Assembly: GCF_013141695.1 (NCBI RefSeq)
Contig: NZ_WHNY01000067.1
Coordinates: 397,107 to 461,106, forward strand
Direction of reading: 5' to 3'
Length of the DNA stretch: 64,000 nucleotides
Origin: Paenibacillus plantarum
GTDB taxonomy: Bacteria; Bacillota; Bacilli; Paenibacillales; NBRC-103111
This document shows positions 8,069 through 15,442 of the stretch, piece by piece (the first letter of the stretch is position 1; every line of letters begins with the position of its first letter). Made by a program: the position numbers and the translations under genes. The notes beneath the pieces were generated by a model. That model was not told the origin of the DNA. It saw only the letters and a list, made by a program, of their open reading frames with translations, and ran no database searches.

Positions 8069-9574
8069 ATGGAACATACCAAGGGGCAAAGATCAAATAA
8101 TACTCAAGTGCAAAGTTCTATACCTACGAAAAGCAGCGAAGAGAAAAACACGAGTGTGGAGCCATCTTCAACTTTAAAATATAAGGACATTCAATATTTG
8201 CAAAGAACGATCGGCAATCGTGCGGTCGCATCTTTTTTCAATACCCCTAAAAGAAACATGGGCGAGACCATTCAAAGGAAAATCCAATACACCGACAAAG
8301 AAGGGAAAAGTGAAACGAGCTCACAAGAAAGTGCCTGGTGTAATGCGTATGAACTGAAAATGGGGAAAAAGTTCACTACCTCACCGTTTTACTTCCAATT
8401 TTACAAATCCGATAACTTTACCATTAACGTAAATACAAGGAATCGTGAAGTAGATTATTTTAAAGAGCTGGAGGCTCTTTTAGGAACCGATCCGTCTACG
8501 CTCCAAAGCGCAAAGGACTGCAATACGATTGCCCCCAATGTGCTTATCACCTATACAGAAACTACTATAGATTCTACGATTAGTACCGATGAACGGGAAA
8601 ATCAAACAATTATCTTCAATGATAAAGATATTACGCCTAGAGAGTCTGCAATAACCGGCGACAAAGCAAAGACAGTCAATAAACTAGTGTCAGATTCAAA
8701 AAAACAAATCGGGTCGGTCCTGAATATCCTCGATCAACTTTGCCAAACTGTGGACGATACCACAGAGACCAGTAAATTCAAAGATACGTTGACCTCATTA
8801 CTATCTATCCAAGATAAGGATAGGAGTCTACCTGCAGCTTTAGAACAATTACGTATTATATTTCAAATCATGCAAAAGCGATTGTCAGCAGCAGTTCTTG
8901 AGGTATCTACCATGAGCCTAAACGATAGGCTTAGTAGACCAAATGCGGCGGGGTTATCTAGCCCTAAGCGAGGTGGTGATTGGATATTAAAGAACGAGAA
9001 GCACGACGCTACTCACAAAACTTGGGAAGAGTGGCTAAGAAAGAAACAGGACTTTGAAGGTGATATTCAATTGCGTATCGGCGCAGATCAGATACTATAC
9101 AAGGAATCGTACAACAAACTTCTTACGGCATTTATACATGAGCTTAGTCATGCATCTGCTTCTACTCAGGACTATGCATACGTACATGAAATTGAGAAAT
9201 ATAAAAGTCTAGATTATATCAAACGGCTTGGTAATGCAGATACGATTGCTTTAATAGTCGAGGAGCTCATCAGGGAAAAGGAAAAGCAAGAAAAGGAAGC
9301 CCAACCGGTAGAGACTAATGGGAAGGAAGATAACAAAAAGGAAGATAATCACAAGGAAGAGCAGGCTAAAAGTACCCAAGAGGATATCCCTACAAAGGCA
9401 CAAATGAAGGAATGGATAGTCGAATTAGCAGAGAATGATGGAGTCGATGACGTTTTCAAAGTAAAAGTGAGCGACTATTTAGCTCAATACGGTAAAGAAA
9501 TTGCCTATATTGAAGATGAATTTGAGGAATGGGAAACCGATTTAGTGAAAGAGATTGCTTGGAAATTAATGTAG
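8069..9574 (+). CDS. Putative eCIS-cargo-like secreted metallopeptidase (aspzincin-type motif)
   Basis: A 501-residue protein, not assigned by a close family. The N-terminus is disordered and polar, with the signature LQRTIGNRAV at residues 44-53; this short tag is typical of DUF4157-type cargo proteins of extracellular contractile injection systems. Residues 356-371 carry H357-E-L-S-H361 followed by T366-Q-D368-Y-A-Y371, matching the aspzincin (M35/GpM35) pattern HExxH...TxDxxY, with Asp368 as the third zinc ligand. A Lys/Glu-rich segment (~400-440) leads to an acidic C-terminal helix. There is no signal peptide. No contractile sheath or baseplate genes are in the window, so delivery is unexplained. 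SD AGGAGG precedes the ATG. Confidence 0.55.
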   Translation: MEHTKGQRSNNTQVQSSIPTKSSEEKNTSVEPSSTLKYKDIQYLQRTIGNRAVASFFNTPKRNMGETIQRKIQYTDKEGKSETSSQESAWCNAYELKMGKKFTTSPFYFQFYKSDNFTINVNTRNREVDYFKELEALLGTDPSTLQSAKDCNTIAPNVLITYTETTIDSTISTDERENQTIIFNDKDITPRESAITGDKAKTVNKLVSDSKKQIGSVLNILDQLCQTVDDTTETSKFKDTLTSLLSIQDKDRSLPAALEQLRIIFQIMQKRLSAAVLEVSTMSLNDRLSRPNAAGLSSPKRGGDWILKNEKHDATHKTWEEWLRKKQDFEGDIQLRIGADQILYKESYNKLLTAFIHELSHASASTQDYAYVHEIEKYKSLDYIKRLGNADTIALIVEELIREKEKQEKEAQPVETNGKEDNKKEDNHKEEQAKSTQEDIPTKAQMKEWIVELAENDGVDDVFKVKVSDYLAQYGKEIAYIEDEFEEWETDLVKEIAWKLM

Positions 9575-9643
9575 AGGAACTACGACAGCGACAGTTTAGG
9601 ACTGAAATAGTACACGTGCAGAACAACACAAATTTCAAGAGGC

Positions 9644-9692
9644 GCGAACCCCTGATCACATCGCTGCTAGCGATGCAGTCTCCCGAGTGAGG
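9644..9692 (-). pseudogene. tRNA-Ala-like fragment
   Basis: About 49 bases resembling the T-arm, anticodon arm and D-arm of the intact tRNA-Ala at 11832-11904, with several substitutions and no acceptor stem (identical runs include CGAACCCCTGA and TAGCGATGC-like segments). It lies directly downstream of the RelE toxin gene. Confidence 0.6.
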
Positions 9693-9711
9693 AGGTTACA
9701 TTACCAATAGT

Positions 9712-10029
9712 TTAGATCAAGCTGCTCCAGTGCCTTTTCCCGTAAAGAATCCGAATAATTGTAACAGTTTCTTCTTTCTCCGAGATGACATAGAACACGA
9801 TGTATGAGTCCACAAGTAAATGTCGAATGCCGCTCGCTGCCAATCTCTCATCGTGGACTAATCCGTATCTGAAAGGCATTTGCTCCAATTGAGAAGCGGC
9901 TTCAGCGATTCTGCCAATGATTTTTCTCGCAGTCGTCGGGTCCATTAATTCGTTGGCAATATTATCAGCGATGTCTCGTAGATCTGCTTCTGCCAGCTCA
10001 GTGATTTCTAAACGATAGTTTGGAATCAC
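9712..10029 (-). CDS. RelE/ParE family toxin
   Basis: A 105-residue toxin of the RelE/ParE superfamily. It has an N-terminal helical hairpin (LAEADLRDIADNIANEL), a central ARKIIGRI helix, the FRYGLVHDERLAASGIRHLL segment and the terminal TIIRILYGKRHWSSLI strand typical of YoeB/ParE-like folds. The family either cleaves mRNA on the ribosome or inhibits gyrase; the sequence alone does not decide. It overlaps the antitoxin stop by 4 bases (10026-10029), indicating translational coupling. Confidence 0.88.
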   Translation of the reverse strand: MIPNYRLEITELAEADLRDIADNIANELMDPTTARKIIGRIAEAASQLEQMPFRYGLVHDERLAASGIRHLLVDSYIVFYVISEKEETVTIIRILYGKRHWSSLI

Positions 10030-10295
10030 TCCGAAATTTCCTTCTGAATGTCTGCTATTGCCTCATGAAAAGGACGTACTTTCTGCTTTTTCATTGCATC
10101 CATACCTTCATCCAGAAGCCTATTCAGTTCGAATTTTCCAACCAACTTTTCGTAGGTTTCAATACTCATTACAGCAAGGTCACCGTGGCCATTCTTCGTA
10201 ATATAGACAGGTTCATCATATTTATGGCATAACTCAGATATCTCGTTGTAATGATTTCTTAAGTCCGAGCTTGGTCGAATCGTGGGCATATTCAT
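10026..10295 (-). CDS. Phd/YefM family antitoxin
   Basis: An 89-residue antitoxin. Residues 1-55 form the Phd/YefM DNA-binding fold (TIRPSSDLRNHYNEISELCH, EPVYITKNGHGDLAVMS); residues 56-89 form the charged, probably disordered toxin-neutralising tail. It is the first gene of a two-gene operon with the RelE/ParE toxin. SD GAAGGAG-like sequence lies just upstream. A 17-bp-arm palindrome centred 30 bases before the start is the expected site of autorepression. Confidence 0.9.
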   Translation of the reverse strand: MNMPTIRPSSDLRNHYNEISELCHKYDEPVYITKNGHGDLAVMSIETYEKLVGKFELNRLLDEGMDAMKKQKVRPFHEAIADIQKEISE

Positions 10296-10306
10296 TCTCC
10301 TTCCGT

Positions 10307-10343
10307 GTATGTATCGTTATTTTATCAAAATAACGATACATAC
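10307..10343. promoter_or_regulatory. Palindromic operator of the toxin-antitoxin operon
   Basis: A perfect 17-bp inverted repeat (arm GTATGTATCGTTATTTT) with a 3-base spacer, 37 bp in total, centred 30 bases upstream of the antitoxin ATG. Its centre on the minus strand reads GATAAAAT, resembling a -10 hexamer, so bound Phd/RelE would cover the promoter. The length suggests room for two repressor dimers. Confidence 0.8.
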
Positions 10344-10373
10344 TCAAGAGTAATAAACTAAATGGTATGAACG

Positions 10374-10478
10374 GGATGTCCGAATCCTGATTTAAATGGC
10401 TGACGAAGCGAACTCGACGAGGACTTTTAGCGGTGGATTCAGACGCCGTGCTCCTCCGCTACGCTCCATCCTCGCGGG
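10374..10478. repeat. ~125-bp repeat, copy 1 (truncated by tRNA-like fragment)
   Basis: The sequence from GGGATGTCCGAATCCTGATT onward matches copies at 11505-11630 and 11643-11769 at well over 85 % by eye (shared landmarks GGCTGACGAAGCGAA, CGACGAGGACTTTTAGCGGT, GGATTCAGACGCCGT, CTCCTCCGCTACGCTCC). Here the 3' hairpin of the unit is replaced by a tRNA-Ala-like fragment. No coding capacity is evident. Confidence 0.85.
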
Positions 10479-10527
10479 CGGACCCCTGACCGTATCGCTG
10501 GCAGTGATGCGCTCTGCCGCGTGAGGC
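10479..10527 (-). pseudogene. Second tRNA-Ala-like fragment
   Basis: A run close to the T-arm to D-arm part of tRNA-Ala (landmarks GACCCCTGACC, TATCGCTGGCAGTGATGCGC). The acceptor stem is absent and the D-arm altered. It is followed by sequence related to the 3' end of the RelE gene, the same order as at 9644-9780. Confidence 0.6.
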
Positions 10528-10530
10528 AGT

Positions 10531-10600
10531 TTCACTACCAAATGCTATGTTAAAGCGGCTCCAGTGCTTCTCTTCATAAAAAAACTATTAATTGTAGCTG
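10531..10600 (-). pseudogene. Remnant of a second RelE-type toxin 3' end
   Basis: About 70 bases align with the end of the toxin gene at 9712-9780 (shared runs include ACTACCAA/ATTACCAA, GCTCCAGTGC, TAATTGTA), with indels that destroy the frame. Together with the preceding tRNA-like fragment it marks an old duplication of a [tRNA fragment + toxin end] segment. Confidence 0.5.
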
Positions 10601-10715
10601 TTTTAAATAAGTTTTAAAAGTTTAAAATTCAGAAGTAACTATCAAGTTTACATTCATACAATCATCTGAAAATTTCATGATATAATTAAGAAATAAGAGT
10701 GGGGGGGGGATTTTC

Positions 10716-11423
10716 ATGAGAGATTTACTTGACCCGAAGAACGATTTTGTCTTTAAACGAATTTTCGGGAGCGAAGAAAATAAAGATGTGCTGTTGGCTT
10801 TCCTAAATCGTACTTTTCAAGAAGCCGGCGAACCACCACTATCCGAAATTATCCTCATGAACCCTTACACCGATAAAGATTCTCCTCAAGATAAGCAGTC
10901 CATATTTGACATCCAAGCTAAGACTACGGAAGGTAAATTAATTAATATTCTAAATTTTTCCATTCTTCCGAATTAACGGTATCATAATGTGTTTCATTTA
11001 CGGGAGGATAACACTGGTATTTCATTGACGGACGATATGGAAATTCACTTTCTTGAACTCTCAAAGCTGAATTATCAAGAAACAACTACTTCGGGCGGAT
11101 TATTGAATTGGTTGCTTTTTCTCAAAAGCGACAATACAGAAAATTGGGAGGTGCTCAAAATGCAGGAACCTGAACTCGGGAAAGCTATGTCTGTTCTGGA
11201 ATTTCTTAGTCAAGATGCGGAATCTCGTCGACTTTACGAAATGAGACAAAAAGTATTACATGACGAGGCTTCGTCTATGGAAGGTGCGAAAGAAGAAGGC
11301 GTAAGGAAAGGCAAACTTGAAGTAGCAGCCAAGATGCTTGCCAAAGGAATGGATTTAGAGACAGTTTCTGAGCTTACCGGTATTTCAATCGAGGAGTTAA
11401 AAAAGTTAACCCAAGCCCACTAA
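10716..11423 (+). pseudogene. Rpn-family nuclease/transposase gene, broken
   Basis: The N-terminal part (RDLLDPKNDFVFKRIFGSEENK) and C-terminal part (RYHNVFHLREDNTG... to the VRKGKLEVAAKMLAKGMDLE helix) of a recombination-promoting nuclease (Rpn/PDDEXK transposase) lie in the same frame. They are split by a TAA at 10974-10976, and about 45 residues are missing between KLINI and NFSILPN. Full-length relatives are ~290 residues. The missing stretch includes the nuclease core after the IEIQ-type strand, so no activity is expected. SD is G-rich (AGTGGGGGGGGG), itself a homopolymer tract. Confidence 0.85.
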
Positions 11424-11430
11424 TATACAG

Positions 11431-11464
11431 CTGTCAGGGATATTTCCTTGGCAGTTTTTTCTTT
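11431..11464 (+). terminator. Rho-independent terminator
   Basis: Stem CTGTCAGGGA (11431-11440) pairs with TCCTTGGCAG (11445-11454), with G-U pairs, followed by TTTTTTCTTTT. It ends the broken Rpn transcript. Confidence 0.75.
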
Positions 11465-11504
11465 TGTAGGGGGATGCCACTTGCATGGCAACCCTATCAA
11501 AAGA

Positions 11505-11630
11505 GTCCCAATCCTGATTTAACTGGCTGACGAAGCGAATTCGACGAGGACTTTTAGCGGTGGATTCAGACGCCGTACTCCTCCGCTACGCTCCGTCCGT
11601 GCGGGCGGACCCTGAGGGGTTCTCACCCCC
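11505..11630. repeat. ~125-bp repeat, copy 2
   Basis: Unit running from GTCCCAATCCTGATTT to TCTCACCCCC. Its 3' end has only a partial form of the GAACCCCT/AGGGGTTC hairpin seen in copy 3. It is tandem with copy 3 at a spacing of 138 bases and shares the landmarks listed for copy 1. Apparently non-coding. Confidence 0.88.
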
Positions 11631-11642
11631 AACCAAGGGATG

Positions 11643-11769
11643 TCCCAATCCTGATTTAACTGGCTGACGAAGCGAACGCGACGAGGACTTTTAGCGGTGG
11701 ATTCAGACGCCGTGCTCCTCCGCTACGCTCCGTCCGCGCGGGCGAACCCCTCAGGGGTTCTCACCCCCA
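11643..11769. repeat. ~125-bp repeat, copy 3
   Basis: Nearly identical to copy 2. It ends in a perfect hairpin GAACCCCTCAGGGGTTC followed by TCACCCCCAT, about 60 bases from the tRNA-Ala 3' end. The CGAACCCCT of the hairpin equals part of the tRNA T-arm, so the unit may have arisen beside, or recombined with, a tRNA gene. Confidence 0.88.
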
Positions 11770-11786
11770 TTTGGCTCCAAGAACGA

Positions 11787-11818
11787 AAAAAGAACATGTC
11801 TAATGACATGTTCTTTTT
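11787..11818 (-). terminator. Terminator of the tRNA-Ala gene
   Basis: Perfect stem AAAAAGAACATGTC / GACATGTTCTTTTT with a 4-base loop; on the minus strand it follows the tRNA 3' end directly and provides its own T-run. Confidence 0.85.
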
Positions 11819-11831
11819 ATTTCGTTCGGTA

Positions 11832-11904
11832 TGGAGCCTAGGGGGATCGAACCCCTGACCTCATCGCTGCCAGCGATGCGCTCTCCCAGCTGAGCTAAGG
11901 CCCC
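11832..11904 (-). tRNA. tRNA-Ala (anticodon GGC)
   Basis: 73 nt with a complete cloverleaf. The acceptor stem is GGGGCCT/AGGCTCC and contains the G3-U70 pair that identifies alanine tRNAs. The D-arm is GCTC/GAGC, the anticodon stem CATCG/CGATG with loop CTGGCAG (anticodon GGC at 34-36), and the T-arm AGGGG-TTCGATC-CCCCT. Discriminator A73; CCA is not encoded. It reads GCC codons (and GCU by wobble). It is a single gene, not in a tRNA cluster. Confidence 0.95.
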
Positions 11905-12116
11905 GTGTGATGTCGCTTACAAACGTCGACTTTTTGTATTATACATGAATATACCGCGGCAGGCAATACCTGTCATTCAGGATTTTTCTAGCGAATGTGT
12001 ATCTCAGATGCCGTATGTCGATTCTGTTGCAAACGGGGGGCGAACGTTGTTTTCGTCCGTATTTTCATGCTAACCTAGTAATATAAACTAGTTGAACGTT
12101 TGGGAGTGACGTAGAA

Positions 12117-12404
12117 GTGTCAAACGCAGTATTATATTGGATTTACTTGGGTATCGCTTTCGTAGTGCCGTTTGTGATTGGTGTTCTTTTGATGCGAAAA
12201 ACGAACCGTTTAGGATTCTCCTTTTGGATCACGACGGCGTTAAATATTGTTCTGACGGGTCTTGCAGCTTTGTGGTGGAAGTCTGTCACGACAGATCAGT
12301 TTCAGATGATGTTTGGGATGGCGTTTTATGGGGTATCCGCTGTGAATTTAATGGTTATTGAATTTTTTGCCCTATTCAGTATTCGCAAAAAAATGAATCC
12401 TTAA
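12117..12404 (+). CDS. Small membrane protein, three TM helices
   Basis: A 95-residue protein with a GTG start (SD GGGAG at 12102-12106). Three hydrophobic segments (about 5-26, 33-52 and 65-87) with positive residues between and after suggest an integral membrane protein. I recognise no family. It lies 21 bases upstream of the VanZ gene on the same strand, so the two are probably co-transcribed. Confidence 0.75.
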   Translation: MSNAVLYWIYLGIAFVVPFVIGVLLMRKTNRLGFSFWITTALNIVLTGLAALWWKSVTTDQFQMMFGMAFYGVSAVNLMVIEFFALFSIRKKMNP

Positions 12405-12425
12405 GAGAGAGAGAAAGGAGCCGTT

Positions 12426-12944
12426 ATGCCGAAGTTAACACGATCGAAGACGGTATTCTACGTGTTCCTAGTGGCAGCCATTCTATGGATGGCTATCATT
12501 TATATGAAATCTGCCGAGCCATACCAGCAGCAGAGCTTGAAGCCCTACTTGGAATCGAAATTTTCCACTGAAAAGTTGAAAGAACATATCCCAAAAGTGA
12601 AGTTTACCTATGATTCTCAAGTGATTTCGTGGCAAGATCCCATTAATTTGATTGAATTCTTCATAAGAAAAGCAGGGCACGTTAGCGAATACGCTGTGCT
12701 TGCCCTGCTTTGGTCAATAGCTTTACTTGCAAAACCTGTCAGAATGAACATAGCTTTGATCAGCTCCTTCCTAATCTCATTGCTTTACGCAATGACGGAT
12801 GAATGGCATCAATCGTTCGTGAAGGACCGAACGGGGCACGGTATCGATGTAGTCGTCGACGGAGTTGGTATTCTGTGTGCACTCATTCTGATTGCAGTGG
12901 TGGTTTCGATACGTAATCGAATTAAATCCAGAAGAATAAGCTAG
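12426..12944 (+). CDS. VanZ family protein
   Basis: A 172-residue membrane protein of the VanZ-like family. Landmarks are the N-terminal TM helix, the RKAGHVSEYAVLALL motif (conserved K.gH..ey) and the DEWHQSFVKDRTGHGIDVVVD motif (conserved DE.hQ......d..D), each followed by a TM helix. The name comes from a teicoplanin-resistance accessory gene; the general role is unclear but envelope-related. SD AAGGAG lies just upstream. Its last 23 bases overlap the end of a small convergent gene. Confidence 0.9.
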   Translation: MPKLTRSKTVFYVFLVAAILWMAIIYMKSAEPYQQQSLKPYLESKFSTEKLKEHIPKVKFTYDSQVISWQDPINLIEFFIRKAGHVSEYAVLALLWSIALLAKPVRMNIALISSFLISLLYAMTDEWHQSFVKDRTGHGIDVVVDGVGILCALILIAVVVSIRNRIKSRRIS

Positions 12945-13071
12945 TTAGAAGTACATAGACTTTTCTTTTTCTAACGGATTGCCATTTCCAATGCTCGCGG
13001 GACTGGCTTTCCAAATCGTGCTGTTGCCACTCCATTAATTTCTCTGAAACATAGAGGTCTGTTGGTTGCAT
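12922..13071 (-). CDS. Small hypothetical protein (49 aa)
   Basis: A 49-residue frame beginning MQPTDLYVSEKLMEWQQHDL. It is rich in charged and aromatic residues (EHWKWQSVRKRK) and ends in a hydrophobic stretch (VYVLLTSLFFWI). The composition resembles short conserved Paenibacillus proteins rather than random sequence. The SD is weak (AAAGGAAAG about 11 bases before the ATG). It is convergent with, and overlaps, the VanZ 3' end. Could be spurious. Confidence 0.45.
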   Translation of the reverse strand: MQPTDLYVSEKLMEWQQHDLESQSREHWKWQSVRKRKVYVLLTSLFFWI

Positions 13072-13186
13072 ATGAGGGTCACTTTCCTTTCTTTTCCTGA
13101 TACGTTTAGTTTACGCTAGAATAAGGGGAACAAAAAGAGTATAATTCACTTCAATGATTTCCCCTTTTACAGAAAGGACGTTGAAG

Positions 13187-15004
13187 ATGCAGCTACTTAC
13201 TCATTTTCTGGAGCTACGCGCGGGTTTTGAGCATGGTGTTGAACATAAACCGCAGCCCATTACATTAGAAGAATTAGCGGAAAGATTATATTGCTCGACA
13301 CGGAATGTAAAGATTTTATTGAAAAAGATGAGTGATCAGAATTGGATTTCCTGGAAACCCGGTCGGGGTAGAGGAAACATCTCAGAGCTTACTTTTTTGG
13401 TCTCATCGGAAGACATGATCTCGAATCAAGCGATGGCGCTTGCCAATCGAGGCGATTATTTAGGCACGATTGAGCTGATTCATCAACTAGGCAAGGGAGA
13501 AGCACTTCAGGACTCCTTTATCGAGTGGTTGTTCAGCTTTTTTGGCTATCGTACGGTTGAGCATGAGGAGCGGTTTAAGGATACTTTACGCGTGCCTGTT
13601 TACAAATGGTTAGTGACGCTGGATCCTGCTCACACCTTTTTTGCGTTTGATTTTCATCTAGTGAGTCAAATTTTCGATACCCTCATACGTTATAATCCAC
13701 AGACAAGGGTGATCGAGCCGCACTTGGCTCATTACTGGGAAATCAGCGAGGATGGCTTGTATTATACGTTTTATTTGCGAAAAGGCGTGCTGTTCCATCA
13801 TGGCAGAGAGATGACAGCGTATGATGTAAGTTACTCTTTGGAGCGATTAAAGAAGCTGGGTCAGGCTGCCACGCAAGGTTGGATGACCGAAAGCATTGAG
13901 ACGATTACAGTACTGAATCGAAGTTCGATTGCTATTGAATTAAGCCAGCCGAATGTGCTGTTTCTTCAACAATTGGCTCATACCTCGATGGCGATTGTTC
14001 CCGAGGAAATATGCCGGGATAATGAATCGATTTTTGGGCGAATGCCCATTGGGACGGGGCCGTTCAGGCTGGAGAGAAACGATGATTACATTTGCAAGCT
14101 GCGAGCGTTTGATAGTTATTTCGGCGTGAGGCCGCATATGGATCTCATCGAATTTTGGCTGCTGCCTTCGGATCTGCAAGAATCAACACCAAGCTACGAT
14201 AAGATCCAAGTGTATCGTGGCCAATCGAATTCGAGTAAGCCGGTAGGCGCGATTGATAAAGATTCAGAATGGCATCAAATTGAACAAACCATTATGGGAT
14301 GCAGTTTATTAACGTTTAATCGCAATAAAAGAGGGCCGCAGTACCATCCTAATTTTCGAAAAGCGGTTGATTTGGTTATAGACCGTGAGCGTATGATTGG
14401 CGAGCTCGGTGGTTTTCGAGAAGCGCCCGCAAGCAGTTTTATTCCGACAATGGAGCCGCTAGTGAAGTCTAGGACGGATTTTGAAGAAGCCAAGCGTTTG
14501 CTAAATGAAATGGGCTACAACGGCGAGACGTTACATATGTATGTCTATCGGAATAACAATGAGGATGCCATGTGGATTTGCCGGCAGTGTGCGCAGATTG
14601 GGATTCCCATCGAGATCACGATTCGGAGTGAGTCCGACATGACGCAGATGGACACCATTGACGAAGCCGATCTTATTTTTTATCACATTTGCATGGAAAG
14701 CAATTATGACCTTCATATCATCCAAACATTGAAACAAAGCAATAGCTATGTGCGCGCACATTTGAATGAAGAACGGCTGGCGTGGGTGGATTCGAATATG
14801 GAGGGGATTCTGAGTAATCCGAGCCTAGATGAGCGTATTTGTGGCTTACATCAATTGATTGCCGAGCTTCAGGAGGAGAAATCGTTTCTATTCGTCCTTC
14901 ATCGCTCCCAACAAACGACGTATCATGATTCGATTAAAGGGGTAACGATCAACGATTTAGGCTGGATTGATTTTCGTGAAATTTGGTTTACACCAAGTGT
15001 TTGA
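13187..15004 (+). CDS. SgrR-like regulator: HTH domain fused to extracellular solute-binding domain
   Basis: 605 residues. Residues ~1-105 form an SgrR-type winged helix (ITLEELAERLYCSTRNVKIL, then the basic WKPGRGRGN turn). Residues ~150-600 form a family 5 solute-binding domain (YNPQTRVIEPHLAHYWEISEDG, FYLRKGVLFHHGREMTAYDV, GTGPFRL). No signal peptide is present, so it is cytosolic. E. coli SgrR senses phosphosugar stress; Bacillota relatives often control transporter or siderophore genes nearby. Here no transporter is adjacent. Start 13187 has SD AAAGGA; a TATAAT hexamer is at 13140-13145. Confidence 0.88.
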   Translation: MQLLTHFLELRAGFEHGVEHKPQPITLEELAERLYCSTRNVKILLKKMSDQNWISWKPGRGRGNISELTFLVSSEDMISNQAMALANRGDYLGTIELIHQLGKGEALQDSFIEWLFSFFGYRTVEHEERFKDTLRVPVYKWLVTLDPAHTFFAFDFHLVSQIFDTLIRYNPQTRVIEPHLAHYWEISEDGLYYTFYLRKGVLFHHGREMTAYDVSYSLERLKKLGQAATQGWMTESIETITVLNRSSIAIELSQPNVLFLQQLAHTSMAIVPEEICRDNESIFGRMPIGTGPFRLERNDDYICKLRAFDSYFGVRPHMDLIEFWLLPSDLQESTPSYDKIQVYRGQSNSSKPVGAIDKDSEWHQIEQTIMGCSLLTFNRNKRGPQYHPNFRKAVDLVIDRERMIGELGGFREAPASSFIPTMEPLVKSRTDFEEAKRLLNEMGYNGETLHMYVYRNNNEDAMWICRQCAQIGIPIEITIRSESDMTQMDTIDEADLIFYHICMESNYDLHIIQTLKQSNSYVRAHLNEERLAWVDSNMEGILSNPSLDERICGLHQLIAELQEEKSFLFVLHRSQQTTYHDSIKGVTINDLGWIDFREIWFTPSV

Positions 15005-15007
15005 TAA

Positions 15008-15031
15008 ACAAAAAAACGACCTTACGGTCGT
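15008..15031 (-). terminator. Terminator overlapping the end of the next minus-strand gene
   Basis: Stem ACGACC/GGTCGT (15016-15031) with a 4-base loop; six to seven A on the plus-strand left side give the minus-strand T-run. The right arm lies inside the last codons of the 15022-15285 gene. It also follows the SgrR-like stop by a few bases. Confidence 0.8.
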
Positions 15032-15285
15032 CTAGGAGCAGGTGGCTCAAAGCGGTGTTCCATCGCAACCCAGCGTCCATTTGCAACGAAAAAGCCGATG
15101 AATGCGAAAACGATTAGTCGAGTAGGAATCCAAGCGGAATTAATGGATTGAAAGCTAATATATTCAAGTAAGGTCGTGAGGATCGCAGCGCCGATTCCCC
15201 AAGGTACAATCCCGAACATAATTAAATATTTAGAGCGGCCTAATTTCTTTCTCTTCAGCCATATAGCCTTATGCGAATCTTTCAT
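15022..15285 (-). CDS. Small membrane protein, two TM helices
   Basis: An 87-residue protein with a basic N-terminus (KRKKLGRSK), two hydrophobic helices (~22-43 and ~57-70) and a short polar tail ending PPAPRRP. No family recognised. SD GGGAG lies 7 bases before the ATG. It is convergent with the SgrR-like gene and shares the terminator that overlaps its last codons. Confidence 0.7.
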   Translation of the reverse strand: MKDSHKAIWLKRKKLGRSKYLIMFGIVPWGIGAAILTTLLEYISFQSINSAWIPTRLIVFAFIGFFVANGRWVAMEHRFEPPAPRRP

Positions 15286-15442
15286 GTCAAAGCTCCCTTT
15301 TTTCTTTCTAGTATAGCACTGCTGGCGAAAAATCTCGAATGGTAGAAACTCATAGCCTTAATAACCTTTTTTTCTTAGGAGAGGGGTAAACATAATCAGC
15401 ATAATATGGTAGTATAAGGAAGTTGAAAAAGGGGGGCACACC

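Noticed and set aside
8069..12000. Contractile injection system or prophage locus
   Set aside because: Only the cargo-like tag is present; no sheath, tube, baseplate, ATPase, capsid or integrase gene in the window.
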